64,000 nt of DNA from Lichtheimia corymbifera B2541 (Eukaryota > Mucoromycota > Mucoromycetes > Mucorales > Lichtheimiaceae): positions 20,844 to 84,843 of the forward strand of contig JNEU01000802.1 in the NCBI GenBank assembly GCA_000697475.1, given 5' to 3'. Below are positions 36,358-48,066 of this stretch, one piece after another. The translations under genes and the position numbers were made by a program. The first letter of the stretch is position 1. Each line of letters begins with the position of its first letter. The notes under the pieces are model-generated. The model was not told where the DNA came from, did no database searches, and worked only from the letters and a program-made list of their open reading frames with translations.

Positions 36358-37874
36358 TCAATCAAAGTCATTATCACTGGATGTATCGCTGTCGTCCATT
36401 TGCATTGAAGCATCCATCAATTTGACGCGGCTACCCAATTCTTCTCGAGCATATTTCATTGCACTCTCACTGATTGCGAATCTTGTTGATAGCACCAATT
36501 CCTGCAATACGGAATTTTTCAATTGATCTGCCAAATGGCGCAGTGCATTGTCTGTGATACCAAGACACCGTTTGATATGTAGCACCCGCAAATTGGTTAG
36601 TCTCGCACAGACCATATCCAGCACATCGCCCGTCACGTGGGTGAGACGTTCCAAATGGAGCATGGTCAGCTGATGACGGGTCGCCATTGTATCAAACAAG
36701 GAGCAAAGCGTTGCTTCAGTGGTGGCATGTCGTAGTCGTGTGAGATGTAGCACTTTGAGCTTGCATAAGCTGGCAATGGCAACCACCAATTCCTTTGCAC
36801 TCAAGCTGATACCGCCTAAACCCAATTCCTCGAGCCGTGGGCAATGACCAAGCACCAGGGCAACATCCTGTTGACGAGCAGGCAAACCATTGCAGAAACA
36901 AAGACGTAGTTTCCTAAGATGAGGGAAATCGAGAGCTAGCAAGCATGCCATGGTGACCGCTGTGGATTTCACGATAAAACGTAATCCAAGAGCCTGGAGG
37001 GATGCATGTGTTTGTTGCAATAACCAAAGGACACGTGATGATGCGCTATGGTGAACATCCACAGTGAGCATGAATTGATCGGTATTCGATGGTAGCCAGT
37101 CGCAAAAGTGGATCGAGTCAAGCTGAGGAGCGTATTGATGTAAGAGTTGTAATACTCGACTTGGCCTTGAGAAATTGCGTGGACTAAGACTAATACGGCG
37201 TAATGCTGGGAGTTGTGGCAATAATTGCTCAAGCGGGAAATCCACACGTCCACCGAATCGCAAGTCGATACTTTGTAGATGCTTATGAATAATGGGAAAT
37301 GACCAAGCGCCATAGGCCATGTCTTTGCTGGTGACACGGTATTCAATATCAATGAGGTTGGGGCAAAAGCGAAACACGATATCAAGTACAGTGCTCGGTA
37401 TCAATGTATGCAAATGTGAAAGCGTCATGCTGGTGATGCTGTCTCCCGTCAGTTGAAGAAATCCATACAAATCAAATTCCCAACTCAAATGCACTAAGAG
37501 AATACTACACGTTAATATCCTATGATGTACATGTGGATGAAAACAAGTCTTTTACCTTGTCGTATAGAACAACATCCTTGGTTGATAAGGAAACAAAGGA
37601 CATCCGATTTGGCTGTTTGACGTCGATGGATATGCAGAGAGCGCACGTCGCTGCCTTGGATATAGGATGTATACGGGAGCAAATCGTTTGGAAGGCTGCA
37701 TTCGAGGTCTGATAGACTATGCCATAGACCGTTCCACTGAAATAATAAAAAGGATCGCCAAGAGCGAGCTACACGAGTACATTGTATGCATTGACTCCAT
37801 GACAACCTTGAAAAGACTTGGTCCAGAAGCTCATGGGGAAGTATTGTCACAAAAGAACCGTTGGTTGTATCCAT
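36358..37874 (-). CDS. F-box / leucine-rich-repeat protein
   Basis: Two exons. Residues ~8-55 form an F-box (ILPHELLDQVFSRLSWSQCI, then CTRVARSWRSFLL), which would bind Skp1 in an SCF ubiquitin ligase. The rest is at least ten LRRs of the Cys-containing/Amn1 type, e.g. CPRLEELGLGGISLSAKELV, LCKLKVLHLTRLRH, LTNLRVLHIKRCLGITDNAL. The acidic tail ends DDSDTSSDNDFD. The substrate is unknown. The start at 37874 is the first true ATG; codons upstream in this frame (to 37913) begin with TTG only. It is divergent from the U1-C gene with a GT-rich spacer. Confidence 0.9.
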
Positions 37875-38109
37875 GGTGCGATGACTACCACGAATAACAT
37901 ATTGGTTTCTCAAAAGCTTTGCGTGTGAACGAGTAAAAAGTATGCGTGTGTGAAAGTGAAATAATATATGGGTTTGTGTGTGGGTGTGGGTGTGTGGGGT
38001 GTGCGTGTATGTGTGTTATGTGTGTCGGTGCTCGGAGTCTTGTGTCGTCCACCTACAGCAGCCAGCTCTCTTTGCTCCTGGTCTCTTTCCACCATCCCCA
38101 CAGATCGCG

Positions 38110-39030
38110 ATGCCAAAGTACTACTGCGGTAATCCTCCTTGATCCTTTGCTACACTTGCCATGTGTCAATACTAATCGCGTTTATATTAGAGTATTGTGA
38201 TATCTTTCTCACGCACGACAGCTGTAAGTAAATGAATATAGATCAAGGACACCAGATGCTGATTATAGACACTTGCACTTTATAGCTTCGGTGCGAAAGG
38301 CTCACAACGCGGGAAAAAACCATATCGCCAATGTCCGGAACTATTATGCAGGTGTGTTTGTATATTGATGGGAAATGTACTGGATATAGACTGATACCAA
38401 TATATAATAGAGATCGGTCAGGATAAGGCACAAGCAATCATTGATGAAATCACAAAGGCATATGAAAACTCTGCTGCAGGTAAAAGATGGGTTATAAGGT
38501 GATATAGGATTAGGATTAAAAGACTGAACATGTATTCATAGTGTTGCCTCCTCAATATTCTGGTTATCCACAACCATCCATGGGTCCACCTTGTAAGATA
38601 CTGATTGAATGAATGGAAATGAAGGCAACATATATATTAACTGGGACCTTTAGATGGCGCTCCTCCACATATGATGGGTCGTCCACCTATGCCACCACCA
38701 CCACACATGATGGGTCGTCCACCACCACCAGGATATCCATTCCCACCTCCTCCTGGAATGATGCCACCTCCGGGTAATGATTACTGTGTGATCGTTTATA
38801 TATAGGTCATGTAACTAACCCTGAAGCATTACATAATAGGTCAACGCCCTCCACCACCTGCTCCATATGGTCAAGGACGTCCACCACCACCACCACCATC
38901 TGGCTATTATAGTCCCCAGGGAGGTCCACCTTATCGTCCTCAATCCTCACCTCCACCCACATCAGGTCCACCACCAATGCATGCCCCTCCTCATTCTTCA
39001 CCTCCACCTCCACCTCCATCATCCCAATGA
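38110..39030 (+). CDS. YHC1: U1 snRNP protein C
   Basis: U1-C stabilises base-pairing of U1 snRNA with the 5' splice site. Seven exons; the first two are tiny (19 and 33 coding nt) and invisible to simple ORF calling. Spliced N-terminus: MPKYYCEYCDIFLTHDS, SVRKAHNAGKNH, i.e. the U1C-type C2H2 zinc finger (C-x2-C ... H-x5-H), then NVRNYYAEIGQDKAQAIIDE, which is nearly invariant in the family. The C-terminal half is Pro/Gly/Met-rich low complexity (HMMGRPPMPPPP, GYPFPPPPGMMPPPG), also typical. It is relevant context for the unusual GC-donor introns in this window. Confidence 0.95.
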
Positions 39031-39786
39031 TATTTCTTGTTAGATTGATGAACAAATATAACATGCTGATTATGATGCATGATCTTTTTGTACAGGCAAA
39101 ATGGATAATTAAATGATTTATACATCATGGATTCTTAAACTCATATCGATCATACATATCACAGTAAATAAGGGTGTGCACAATATACCCCCGTTGCAAA
39201 TGTGAATGTTCCCGCCATATGTCAATCCTGTTGTTGTGTGAACAAAAAGGGGTAATCGAAGAAGTCTTTATATGGAAAGCGGATCAATGGATTCCAGAAC
39301 GATGGTCGCCATGCCAACGGTATGCATGTATATCGGGATATATGCATGCCCAGCTTGGCGACATTAGCTTGGCGTGTGTAACTAACAGCATGCACATTAC
39401 TCCTTCCTTTGCAGCGCGGAAATATATGATGTTGTCGGTAGCAACGCAGCTGGTTTTTCAAACCATTGGTAGGATACTGCTGATGTTGTATAAAGTAGAA
39501 TGGTTCAAAGCCAAAAACGAAAGCATCTCCGATGATGATGGTGGTAGTTCATTGTTAAGCGTGCGAGAAGGCTATAATTTATCTGCATGCGTGTGGGTTT
39601 TACATAACTAACATGTCAATGGAGTTAATCGAGCACGTGTCAATGCCAATTATGAGTGGTGCGGCGACGAGGCATTCAAGATCGTTTATTACATTGCCAA
39701 TTTAAAGTTTATTATCTTTGTTCACTTTTTGTCATACACTCTCCTTTATTCTCTCTTTCATTTCTTTCACTCTTTTTATATCTGAT
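39031..39786. other. intergenic, no gene supported
   Basis: About 750 bases. A 145-codon open frame at 39174-39611 begins with GTG, has no family features and lacks protein-like repeats; I do not call it. The last 100 bases are pyrimidine-rich with TTTATATC and form the CTR promoter. Confidence 0.45.
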
Positions 39787-40414
39787 ATGGATCACGGTGG
39801 ACACGGTGGACACGTTGGCCATGGCGATATGCCAGCAGCAGCTACCTGCAACATGAATGCAAGTAGTACTTTATGATTGGGGTTGCTGGTCCATTCCATA
39901 GTAGCTGACATTGGACTGGCATGTAGATGCTCTTCAACTGGCAAATCGAGGATACATGTATCGTGTTTGAGTGGTGGCACATTCGCACAGCTTATGGGTT
40001 TTGGGGCTCCTGCCTTGTCGTATTCGCTATCGCCGCTGGATATGAGTATTTACGCGTAAAGTCAAACAACATTGATCAGCTGTGGAACGAGGCCCGTGCC
40101 AAACGAGGCGAACAAGGCTTATTGGCAAATGATGGGCCCTTGTTGCGAGGACAATCACCGAGGTAGGCAGCACCAAGCATGGAGGATACTCTTGGATCAT
40201 GTTGTTGAGCATCGTTTCTAGATTGACGACACAGCAAGAAATCATTCGGTCTGCATTGTATGCAGTGCTTGTAGGCATCAGCTTTTGGCTTATGTTGGTG
40301 TTCATGACCTATAACGGCTATCTGATGTTATCCGTGGTGCTTGGAGCAGGCGTTGGTCATTTCGCGTTTGGTCAAGGTCATTTGACAGCAGATAGATCCA
40401 TCCAATGCCATTAG
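39787..40414 (+). CDS. CTR-family copper transporter
   Basis: Trimeric Cu(I) channel at the plasma membrane or vacuole. Three exons (39787-39858, 39927-40162, 40222-40414) give 501 nt, 166 residues. The His/Gly/Met leader (MDHGGHGGHVGHGDMP) binds metal, then CNMNMLFNW, the first family block, DTCIVFEWWHI, TM1 (YGFWGSCLVVFAIAAGYEYL), a cytosolic loop, TM2 (LYAVLVGISFWLMLVFMTYN) and TM3 with GAGVGHFAFG, the GxxxG signature. Note that TM2 ends MLVFMTYNGYL, the MxxxM-like copper filter. Intron 1 starts AAT|GCAAGT: only the GC donor joins CNMN to MLFNW. Size fits Ctr2/Ctr4-type fungal transporters. Confidence 0.94.
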
Positions 40415-41309
40415 CGTGTTGTAGCATTCCACCTCCTCCCATTCTCTTATTCTTCAATTACTTAGCCTACATTATCCATCATCATCATCATCATCATCAT
40501 CAATTCTTAATATTATACCGCCATTTACAACTTGAACTCTATTACGTGACGTGACTAATAATGCCTATAATGGATGAAGAATACCGCTAGTCATGTGGCC
40601 TCATCTCATCTTATGCAATCACACGTTATGCATTAGATCTTGTGTCCCCATTCCTTTTGTTCTCTCTAACAACTACTGGGATACAAGAAAAAGGAGACGA
40701 TTGATGTAATGCTCTTTGTAAAGTTATTAGGGGCTCCATGGCCTGTGGTCTCGAACACACAAGGGGTCATGGGCCTTATCACACTTTGCTCTTGCAAATA
40801 CATAGATGTTGGAAATGATTATCCTTTGTCTGCTAATCGTTACACGATGACTGCATGAGCACCAAGGGAGTGGTTAATGGCGGGAATTCGGGCATTGTTA
40901 TTACTGTACATGGTGTACCTCGGTCATCTGACATAAGGATCCTATACCCGACCTGACACTTTAAGCTAGCCTGTGTGTATACTGTATGAGTGATGACCCA
41001 TGAAAAACTCTATTAGCTCACAAAAACAATGAAAGGAATCACGTGATTTACGATCACGACCACAGTATGTCCGTCATCGACATGCGTCCAAATACATGGT
41101 GACAGCCCCACACTAACACTAAAAGACAAACAAAATGTGCAAGATACAAATCGATGTTTATTGGAGGATAGATGACTACCAACAAAGTCTTGCAGAATGG
41201 AAAAAGTCCAGGGTAGGTCTTCTAATTACTCGGTGAGCTTTACTAGAACCCCGGTCCAACTGTATTATTCATACTTACATCTTGTTATGGCGAGAAGCGG
41301 AGGGGTGCT
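40415..41309. other. intergenic between CTR and metallothionein
   Basis: About 900 bases between converging copper genes. A CATCAT triplet microsatellite is at 40479-40500. No open frame of note on either strand and no RNA gene recognised. Confidence 0.45.
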
Positions 41310-41446
41310 TTATTTCTTGCAACCACAGCCAGCACAAGTACAATTGGCACCACAGTTACTATAGTCAAGAGGGTGAGCTTCTATGCTTATGAAGGATGAT
41401 GATGATGATATACTTACCCGCAGCATTTACCGTCGCTAGATTGCAT
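41310..41446 (-). CDS. Small copper-type metallothionein, 25 residues
   Basis: Two exons, 41418-41446 and 41310-41358, give 78 nt (25 residues plus TAA), far below usual ORF cut-offs. The spliced peptide opens MQSSDGKCCG and continues NCGANCTCAGCGCKK. Seven Cys lie at positions 8, 9, 12, 16, 18, 21 and 23, with C-x-C and C-C pairs and no aromatic residue. Neurospora copper metallothionein is likewise 25-26 residues with seven Cys, so this is the same class by length, spacing and composition. It binds Cu(I) clusters and buffers or detoxifies copper. The intron is a standard GTAAGT...TATAG of about 60 nt. A TATA box is upstream. It converges with the CTR transporter gene. Confidence 0.85.
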
Positions 41447-41509
41447 GTTTGAATATAAAACTTGATAGAGGAAAGAAAGATTGGGGAAGAAAAAGCAAGC
41501 GGCGACAGG

Positions 41510-41517
41510 TTTATATA
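41510..41517 (-). promoter_or_regulatory. TATA box of metallothionein gene
   Basis: On the minus strand this reads TATATAAA, about 65 bases before the start codon at 41446, with a CT-rich initiator-like stretch between them. This is the promoter style of an inducible gene. Confidence 0.6.
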
Positions 41518-41687
41518 TCTTTTTTAGAATGAAAATGAACTTTATTTTTTTTTCTATAGTACTGATTTGGGATGCAGAGGAGCGTAGGGTACACGAGCGT
41601 GGGGATCACACGCAAAATAGGGACTGGGTTGGTGGTGAATGGTGAACGGGTGCATCATATCATCATCTGATTGTTTTTCGAATATCC

Positions 41688-42206
41688 TTATCGGGATTGA
41701 GACATGCCGTAAGAGACTTGTGCATTGGCTCTGTTAGCCAGGGCTTGCTTGTGAACCTGTGCCTTCTTTTGCAAAGTGGGACTAGTGCCTTCAATCACAT
41801 CGAATACTTCAGAAGCAAAACGTTGCTCAAATGTCTTTTCAGATCGCTTGGAAGCTGAATCAAGCATCCATACAATAGCACGTCGACGGCGTTGACGTAA
41901 ACGCAAAGGTGTGGGTACATGGAGTGCCTTGCTGCCCTTTTTCGTAGTCGTGAGCTTCATAAGTGGTGATGCCGTCTCAACAGCCTCTGACAAGGTTTGA
42001 TAAGGATCAGTAATGCCGGGTTTCTTCTTCAATTCCAACATGCTGTCAGAAACAAGTCGTTGTGCGCGTGCTTTCTTGCCGTCTCGCATAATGGTGTTGA
42101 CAAGCTGGCTGACCAAGTCATCCTTGGGAACGTGTGTCTCCGTCGTTAACGATCGTGTGAGAAACGAAGTGGTCTGCTTTCTGAATGCTTGCAAGAGAAA
42201 TGACAT
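41688..42206 (-). CDS. RSM7: Mitochondrial ribosomal protein uS7m
   Basis: Small-subunit ribosomal protein S7 family, mitochondrial copy. Intronless, 172 residues. A basic leader (MSFLLQAFRKQTTSFLTRSL) acts as presequence. Family motifs: LVNTIMRDGKKARAQRLVSD, ASPLMKLTTTKKGSKALHVP, PLRLRQRRRRAIVWMLDSA, and FASEVFDVIEGTSPTLQKKA. The frame is open further upstream to 42302 but that extension has no ATG; 42206 is the first. S7 organises the head of the 30S-like subunit. Confidence 0.94.
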   Translation of the reverse strand: MSFLLQAFRKQTTSFLTRSLTTETHVPKDDLVSQLVNTIMRDGKKARAQRLVSDSMLELKKKPGITDPYQTLSEAVETASPLMKLTTTKKGSKALHVPTPLRLRQRRRRAIVWMLDSASKRSEKTFEQRFASEVFDVIEGTSPTLQKKAQVHKQALANRANAQVSYGMSQSR

Positions 42207-42913
42207 GGTTGTAGGCTGTGAAATGTGGACTGAGCGAAATGCGACGAACGACCTTGGAATAAGCGGTGGCTTGTGGAAACAAAAGAAGCCAGGGCACGGC
42301 ACACACCAGCCAATGAGGATGAATTTCCGTTGCTATGCAACAATGGGACATACACTGCACCCTGTTTTATACCACACATACACACACTCACACACTCACT
42401 CTCTATATATCGATCGTATTCATAGGGGGAGTTGGGATATTAATCAGTGGGATTCAATAATAATAAAGTTGATATCTATTCTACCGTTAATCATGCATAC
42501 AGTACTGCATACTAGCAATATCAAAGCTGTATTACCTTTTGTAAGCATGGGAATCGCCAAGAGGAAAAATAAAATGCTTTTGGATAATGGAGGTGAAGAC
42601 TTCAACAAGGGTTGTTTGCGTATGCAGCGGCGGTGAAAGCCTTGGGTGGGAGCGAGTGCATAATGAAAGCAATGATACTACAACGGAATTACATGTTGCT
42701 AATATTCAACAAGAGTGTATTTTGTATCAGTGGATGGCATAAAGCGATTTTATTGTGCATATAGCAGGTTGTGGAATCCACCATAAGCTTAAATTGCATA
42801 AGCGCGGAGACCAATATCAAATATCAGCAAGTGCGGGGCCAATGCAAAGCACCTCTTGACAAGCTACTTGTTCTCATGTCCGCTACAATTGAGCAATGTC
42901 TTCGTGAAAGAGA
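42207..42913. other. divergent promoter, uS7m and WD40 gene
   Basis: About 700 bases with CACACAC/TATATAT simple sequence at 42377-42410. An open frame from 42013 to 42636 mostly overlaps uS7m antisense and is a shadow. No further gene supported. Confidence 0.4.
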
Positions 42914-45900
42914 ATGCGGTCGTCTCAAATTCAGGCCTCGACTAGGATTTACGGGCAACACCTTTGGTATGAATCTTCAATGGATTGGGAGTCTCTCTCT
43001 CTTGCAACTAAGCATTGCTTTCTCTCAGCACAACGAATCTATGGCGACGAATTCCTTATTTCTCGTCTCACCCTTGAGAAGGAGCTGAAGCATCACACAG
43101 GTTGCGTCAACTCATTATAGTAAGTGAGCCGGATATAAATGCCAATGTATGTAAACACTCATGTATAATATAGCTGGTCTCAAACTGGAGATAAACTCTT
43201 ATCAGGATCCGATGATACACGCGTTTGCATATGGAAACCATGGGAAGATTATTCACTCGGATGCAGCATTGATACTGGTATGGACATGGACTGATAGCGA
43301 CTTTATTCATACTCATCATCTTGAACTGCAGGCCACAATGCCAACATTTTCTCTGCAAAGTTCATGCCGGCAACCTCAGATAGCGTGGTGATCTCTGCCG
43401 CTGCCGATTCGGAAGTGCGTGTGTTTGACGTCAATGGATCCAATAACGGACAACTTCGGCACGTTTATACTTGCCATAGCGCTAGCGTCAAGCGTATTGC
43501 CATCGACAACAGCCCTTTTGAATTCATGACATGTGCTGAAGATGGTAAGGAGGAAGATAAGGCGCTATCCACATTTAATTCACACTTTTGGTATAGGGAC
43601 GGTCCGTCATTTTGATTTACGTCAACGCCATGTTTGCTCTCCGCATACTATCAGCTCATTTCTGGGTGGACGACAACCTTCAAGACGATATGATCAACCA
43701 CGTGGACGAGATGTAAAACAAGGATGCCCTTCACCTCTGGTCGACTATAGCGAGTATGATGTGGAACTCAACTCCATGTCATTGAATCCATTACATCCTC
43801 AGTATTTCATCATTGCCGGCAAAGACGATTTTATTTATTTGCATGATCGACGCATGGTGGGACAAGGTGATCGTGGAGGCGCCAATGTCGCACACCATAC
43901 AAAATCACGTTGCGTTAAACGATTCACCTCATCCTCCGATCATCGTCGACGACGAGCACGCCAAATTACAGCATGCAAATTCAACGGCTCAAATGGACGA
44001 GAGGTAATATACAAAGAGGAACCCTCCCCAAAGCCTATCTCTTTAGACTGATGGATGTTTTCTTTAAAGTTGATTGGCAGCTGGCTATCCGATGGCATTT
44101 ATCTTTTCGATATGCATGATTCGCCTATTGAACGATCACCAGTGAACACGACACGGTCATCTTCTCAGCCTAAATCAACCAACCGGGACGAGGTACCATT
44201 CTCGGGCAGAAATCTGGTGATACAACGTTTCCGAGAAGGAGAGCTCAATGATGCTATCGTTGAAATTGACAACCTATTGGCCAAAACGGACGAGAGTTTG
44301 GGAGCTCATGATGACAGCAACACGACAGAAGAAAGCATGATTGAGAAGATATGGGAATTGTGCATGATGAGTGCTGTACGGCTAAGGCGGATATATGAGG
44401 GTCGTGCAGGTCAATTTGCTGACGAGGAATTACGAGGCGAGGAGGTGGCATCAACACGATTATTTATTCGTGAAGCTGAAGCCATCGCAGTTGATATCCA
44501 TTGTACACGTGGTTACTGGTGCCTTGCTGTTGGCTTATGGATTGCATCGGGTGGACAACGCAGCAATGGGTGTGAAGATCGCAAGGATTGGTTAGAAAAA
44601 GCTCAAGTTTATCTCGAAGAGGCACGTGCCATCTACACAAACGCCTTGTCTTCCAGCAGCAGTAGTAGTAGCAGCAATAGCAGCGGCTCGTCATCGTCTT
44701 CTTTATCCAGAAATGCTGAACTCTCACTTGCAGCCTTCAACAAAAAGATTGATACACTTCAACGAGATATCATAGCAGCCTTACGTCATGAAGAAGAAGA
44801 GGAGGATAGTGATGACAGCGGTGATAACCAAGGAGATTCACGTCCGGAAACGACTACTATGGATCGATGGAAATGGCTAGATAGCATGTACATGCAACCA
44901 ATTGATGAGGATCCTCAACCATCAAAATCACGTCAATCCACTGGATCACCTGGAAATGATGGTGTCGACACGACTAGTGATGTGGCTGCTGAACATTCTA
45001 TACTAAGCACTTCGACCTCACGACATGCTACAATTGCATCCAGTGCCAGTGAACGACCTGCATCCGATAGTGAAACCAGCAATATGGATATTGAGATTTC
45101 AAATGAAAATGATGAGAGCAACTCTGATACCCAGCATTCTGATAATTCAACGGTTGTCACCATCGACACAGCACACGATCATCATTCTGATTCGCACGAG
45201 TCGTCGCCCTCGAGCGCAAGCGGATTTGAAGGCGAGAGTGATATCTCCATGGACGATAACACGGATGAAGATATCTCTGAAGATGACGAATACGAAGAAA
45301 GCAACCCATATTATGATGAGGATGATCATGACGAATCGGATGAAGATGATGATGCTACCTCACTGAGATCCATATCCGAGCTTGAACCTGATGTGGATAT
45401 TATTGCTCATCGGAAAAAGTATGTGGGTCATTGTAACGTCAGGGTAAGTTACTGGGTTCATTGTTTGCATTTTGAATGAGACCATCGCTAACAATGATAC
45501 CAATATGTAGACAATCAAAGACGTTAATTTCTATGGCTTGAATGACGAATACATTGTTTCGGGAAGTGATTACGGCTATATCTTTATATGGGACAAGAAA
45601 ACAGCACGAATAGTGCAGATTTTACAAGGCGATGAGGACACTGTGAACATTGTACAGGTAAGAAAAATACGATAGCATTGACCCCTGGAGCTCACCGTCA
45701 TTATTCAATTAGGGTCACCCACGGATACCTGTGATAGCAACATCAGGCATCGAGAACACCATCAAGATTTTTTCACCCACATCGGCTGTAGCAACTACCT
45801 CACGCAAGCAGCACCCCAATCTTCGATCATCTTATTCGGAGTCATCAAGAATGTACGAAGCCGATGATATAGTAACGCGAATGATGGAAAACAATATTAC

Positions 45901-46036
45901 CACTGGCGACCATTATTTTACCCGACGCGTGCTTTCATCTATTACTCGACAATTTCGACGTGGCGGCAATCTCGACGATGTACTGATGATGGATGATGAT
46001 GACGACGAAATGCATATAGATTGTCGAGTGCAGTAG
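42914..46036 (+). CDS. DCAF6/WDTC1-like WD40 protein (CUL4 substrate receptor type)
   Basis: Seven exons sum to 2775 nt, 924 residues. An N-terminal WD40 block (HHTGCVNSLYWSQTGDKLLS, DTRVCIW; FMTCAEDGTVRHFDLRQ; IIAGKDDFIYLHDRR; LIGSWLSDGIYLFD) is followed by a helical TPR-like region (FREGELNDAIVEIDNLLAK, DWLEKAQVYLEEARAIYTNA), then a ~200-residue acidic and poly-Ser spacer, and two closing WD repeats (TIKDVNFYGLNDEYIVSGSD, YGYIFIWDKKTARIVQILQG, HPRIPVIATSGIENTIKIF). This split-propeller layout with an insertion is that of DCAF6/NRIP and WDTC1, which recruit targets to CUL4-DDB1. FDLR is consistent with the DWD-type DDB1-binding motif. Orthology within that group is not resolved. Confidence 0.88.
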
Positions 46037-46328
46037 AATCACATGTACAATGAAATTTCTGCAAGGGACCATGACGATCCTATAATCCCTTCCCCCCCTT
46101 TTCCCCGTTTAATCCCCACTTTCCAATTCCCATACAAGCGATTTACAAAAACAGCAAAATATAAACATGTTCTTGTTCTCATGTCAGTGTATCGAAGAAG
46201 ATGATGTTGTAAACTGGATCGAATCTATATAGATGGTGCGACCAGGGGGCGAAAGAGAGAGAGAGAGGGAGATGATTTGTATCGGATGTTGCTAGGAAGA
46301 TAAAACTCGGGTTGGCGAAATAATCCGT

Positions 46329-46756
46329 TTAGTGAGCGTGAGCATCCACCGATTCAACGTCATAGCCGATCAAGTTTCTACGACCAACGATTTCACCGAG
46401 AAGGAAGAAGGTGTAAAGTTCAGCAGCAACAACGCCACCCTTGACGACATCACCAGCAGTAAGGTTCTTGAAGATCGAGGGCTTAAGGTTCTTTTGAACA
46501 ATTTGTTGAGCTTCGGCAAACTGGGCACCAGAGGGGAAATGCATGCCTTCCTTGATATAGACTTGCTTAGCAACCTCAGCAGCAACCTTGGCGTTGTAGA
46601 CAACGGGCTTTTGGATAGCTATCGAAAAAGAGAGAATAAACAATGAGCTCCTGTGTTCATTTACGAATGTAATGCTGTTATTGTCGGCAACTCGAAGCAC
46701 CTACCGTTCAACTTGGAAAGAGTGCCCTGAAGAGCTCCAACGATCTTGGACGACAT
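46329..46756 (-). CDS. ATP20: Mitochondrial ATP synthase subunit g
   Basis: Small F1Fo-ATP synthase subunit needed for dimerisation and cristae shape. Two exons, about 113 residues. The N-terminal helix (MSSKIVGALQGTLSKLNAIQ) is split by the intron, followed by PVVYNAKVAAEVAKQVYIKE, FPSGAQFAEAQQIVQKNLKP, and a C-terminal membrane helix (VVAAELYTFFLLGEIVGRRN) with a GxxxG-like face and ending IGYDV. Length and motif order match the family. It is divergent from the small gene at 46924 with a 167-base spacer, a possible shared promoter. Confidence 0.92.
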
Positions 46757-46923
46757 GATGCGTGTTTAAAGAGAGAGAGAAAGAGAGAAAGGGAAGACTG
46801 TAGCCAGGTCCAAGCGCTGGGCTGTGGTAAACAAACAGCAGCCACCCACCCCATGCATTCACATCCCGCTATCCACCATCGAACCAACCTTGTTCTCTTC
46901 ATACAATACACACACACTCACCT

Positions 46924-47160
46924 ATGCTCGCCTTTATCAAACGGAACTTTGTCCCAGCAATGGCAGTGACCATTGTCCCATTGGGTTACTTTTTCGGTAT
47001 CCAACTTCGTGAAGATCGCGATTCGAAACGGATCAAGGAGCAGCTGCAACAACAAAGCGAGGAAGAACGGATAGCACAACTCGAGAAAAAACGCGCTGCT
47101 CTTATTGCTGAACGTAACGCCATTATGGAGAGACGTGCCAATACAGACAGCAACAAATAA
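46924..47160 (+). CDS. 78-residue probable mitochondrial membrane protein
   Basis: Single exon, 78 residues. The N-terminus (MLAFIKRNFVPAMAVTIVPL, GYFFGIQL) is a short basic start plus one hydrophobic helix; the rest is a highly charged coiled coil (RIKEQLQQQSEEERIAQLEK, KRAALIAERNAIMERR). This layout, one inner-membrane helix and a helical arm, resembles small respiratory assembly or MICOS-type factors. The head-to-head position with ATP synthase g supports a mitochondrial role by inference only. I do not recognise the family. Confidence 0.65.
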   Translation: MLAFIKRNFVPAMAVTIVPLGYFFGIQLREDRDSKRIKEQLQQQSEEERIAQLEKKRAALIAERNAIMERRANTDSNK

Positions 47161-47348
47161 TTGATACTCATCATCATCATCATCATCATTGTCCCCTCAT
47201 CTCTTTTCCTTATATTCCCGATATGCAATGTCAACAAGAGAAGAACAATAAAAGCACAGTAAATGGATCATCATATAGTCAAATAGAGGGATTTATGCAA
47301 AAAGCATATGATTATTTACATTATTGAAATAAAGAGATCTAATTACAT

Positions 47349-47926
47349 TTAAGCCAAGAGGACGGCAAAGCTAGCTGCGAAAAGAGTGACAAAAGCAGCA
47401 GCTTGGATCATAACAGATTGAGGCAATTCTGAAGAAAGGGAGCCTGCGGCCGAATTCTGACCAGTAGCTTCTGCTGCAAGAGAGGAAGCTGCAGAGTGCA
47501 TGCCTCCTTGACTGGTAGTGGCACTAGCACCAGCGGCTGGTGATGATTCACCACTGACACCAGCAGGCGATGAGGCTTGCTGAGTAGCTGATTGGGACAT
47601 GGACATACCCGAAGCTTCTGAAGTCGAGCCCATCATACCACCAGTAGTTTCAGATTGCATACCAGCACCACCAGTCTGCGTTTGTGTAGCACCACCACCC
47701 ATTCCAGTCTGGCCACCATTGGTTTGTTGACCACCAGCACCACCATTAGTACCAGAAGGTGCCACTTGGGCGCTTGTCATGGAAGCTATATATACGTATC
47801 ATGTTATTAAAACACTCTTCAAATGGGATTAATAAATGTATACATACGTTGAACCACAGAGAGAGATTGAGCTTGGACCACAGCGGCCAAGGCGATCGCA
47901 GCGAGCATAGTCTTTGGCACCATCAT
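47349..47926 (-). CDS. Secreted Gly/Ser/Thr-rich GPI-type cell-surface protein
   Basis: Two exons. A signal peptide (MMVPKTMLAAIALAAVVQAQ) in exon 1; exon 2 encodes a Gly/Gln/Thr/Ser-rich mucin-like region (GGAGGQQTNGGQTGMGGGAT) with no fold. The C-terminus is a small-residue region followed by a hydrophobic tail (VMIQAAAFVTLFAASFAVLL), the classic GPI-attachment layout. It probably decorates the cell wall or plasma membrane. Function unknown. No N-glycosylation sequon stands out; O-mannosylation is more likely. Confidence 0.75.
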
Positions 47927-48066
47927 GTTGTTTAATTAGAGAAGGAATAAGAAATGTCAAATCTCAATTACCCATCGCACGTGCTTTATACAATGCACAT
48001 CCTTGTGTGAAACCCATGCATACAATATTTTATTACGCTAGGGGATGAGAGAAAAAAAATCGGGAT

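Noticed and set aside
39174..39611. 145-codon plus-strand open frame
   Set aside because: It begins with GTG, has no recognisable motif or repeat, no exon partners and overlaps only intergenic sequence; length alone is not enough.
42013..42636. 207-codon plus-strand frame antisense to uS7m
   Set aside because: The first part is the shadow of a conserved ribosomal gene on the other strand and the rest is simple sequence.
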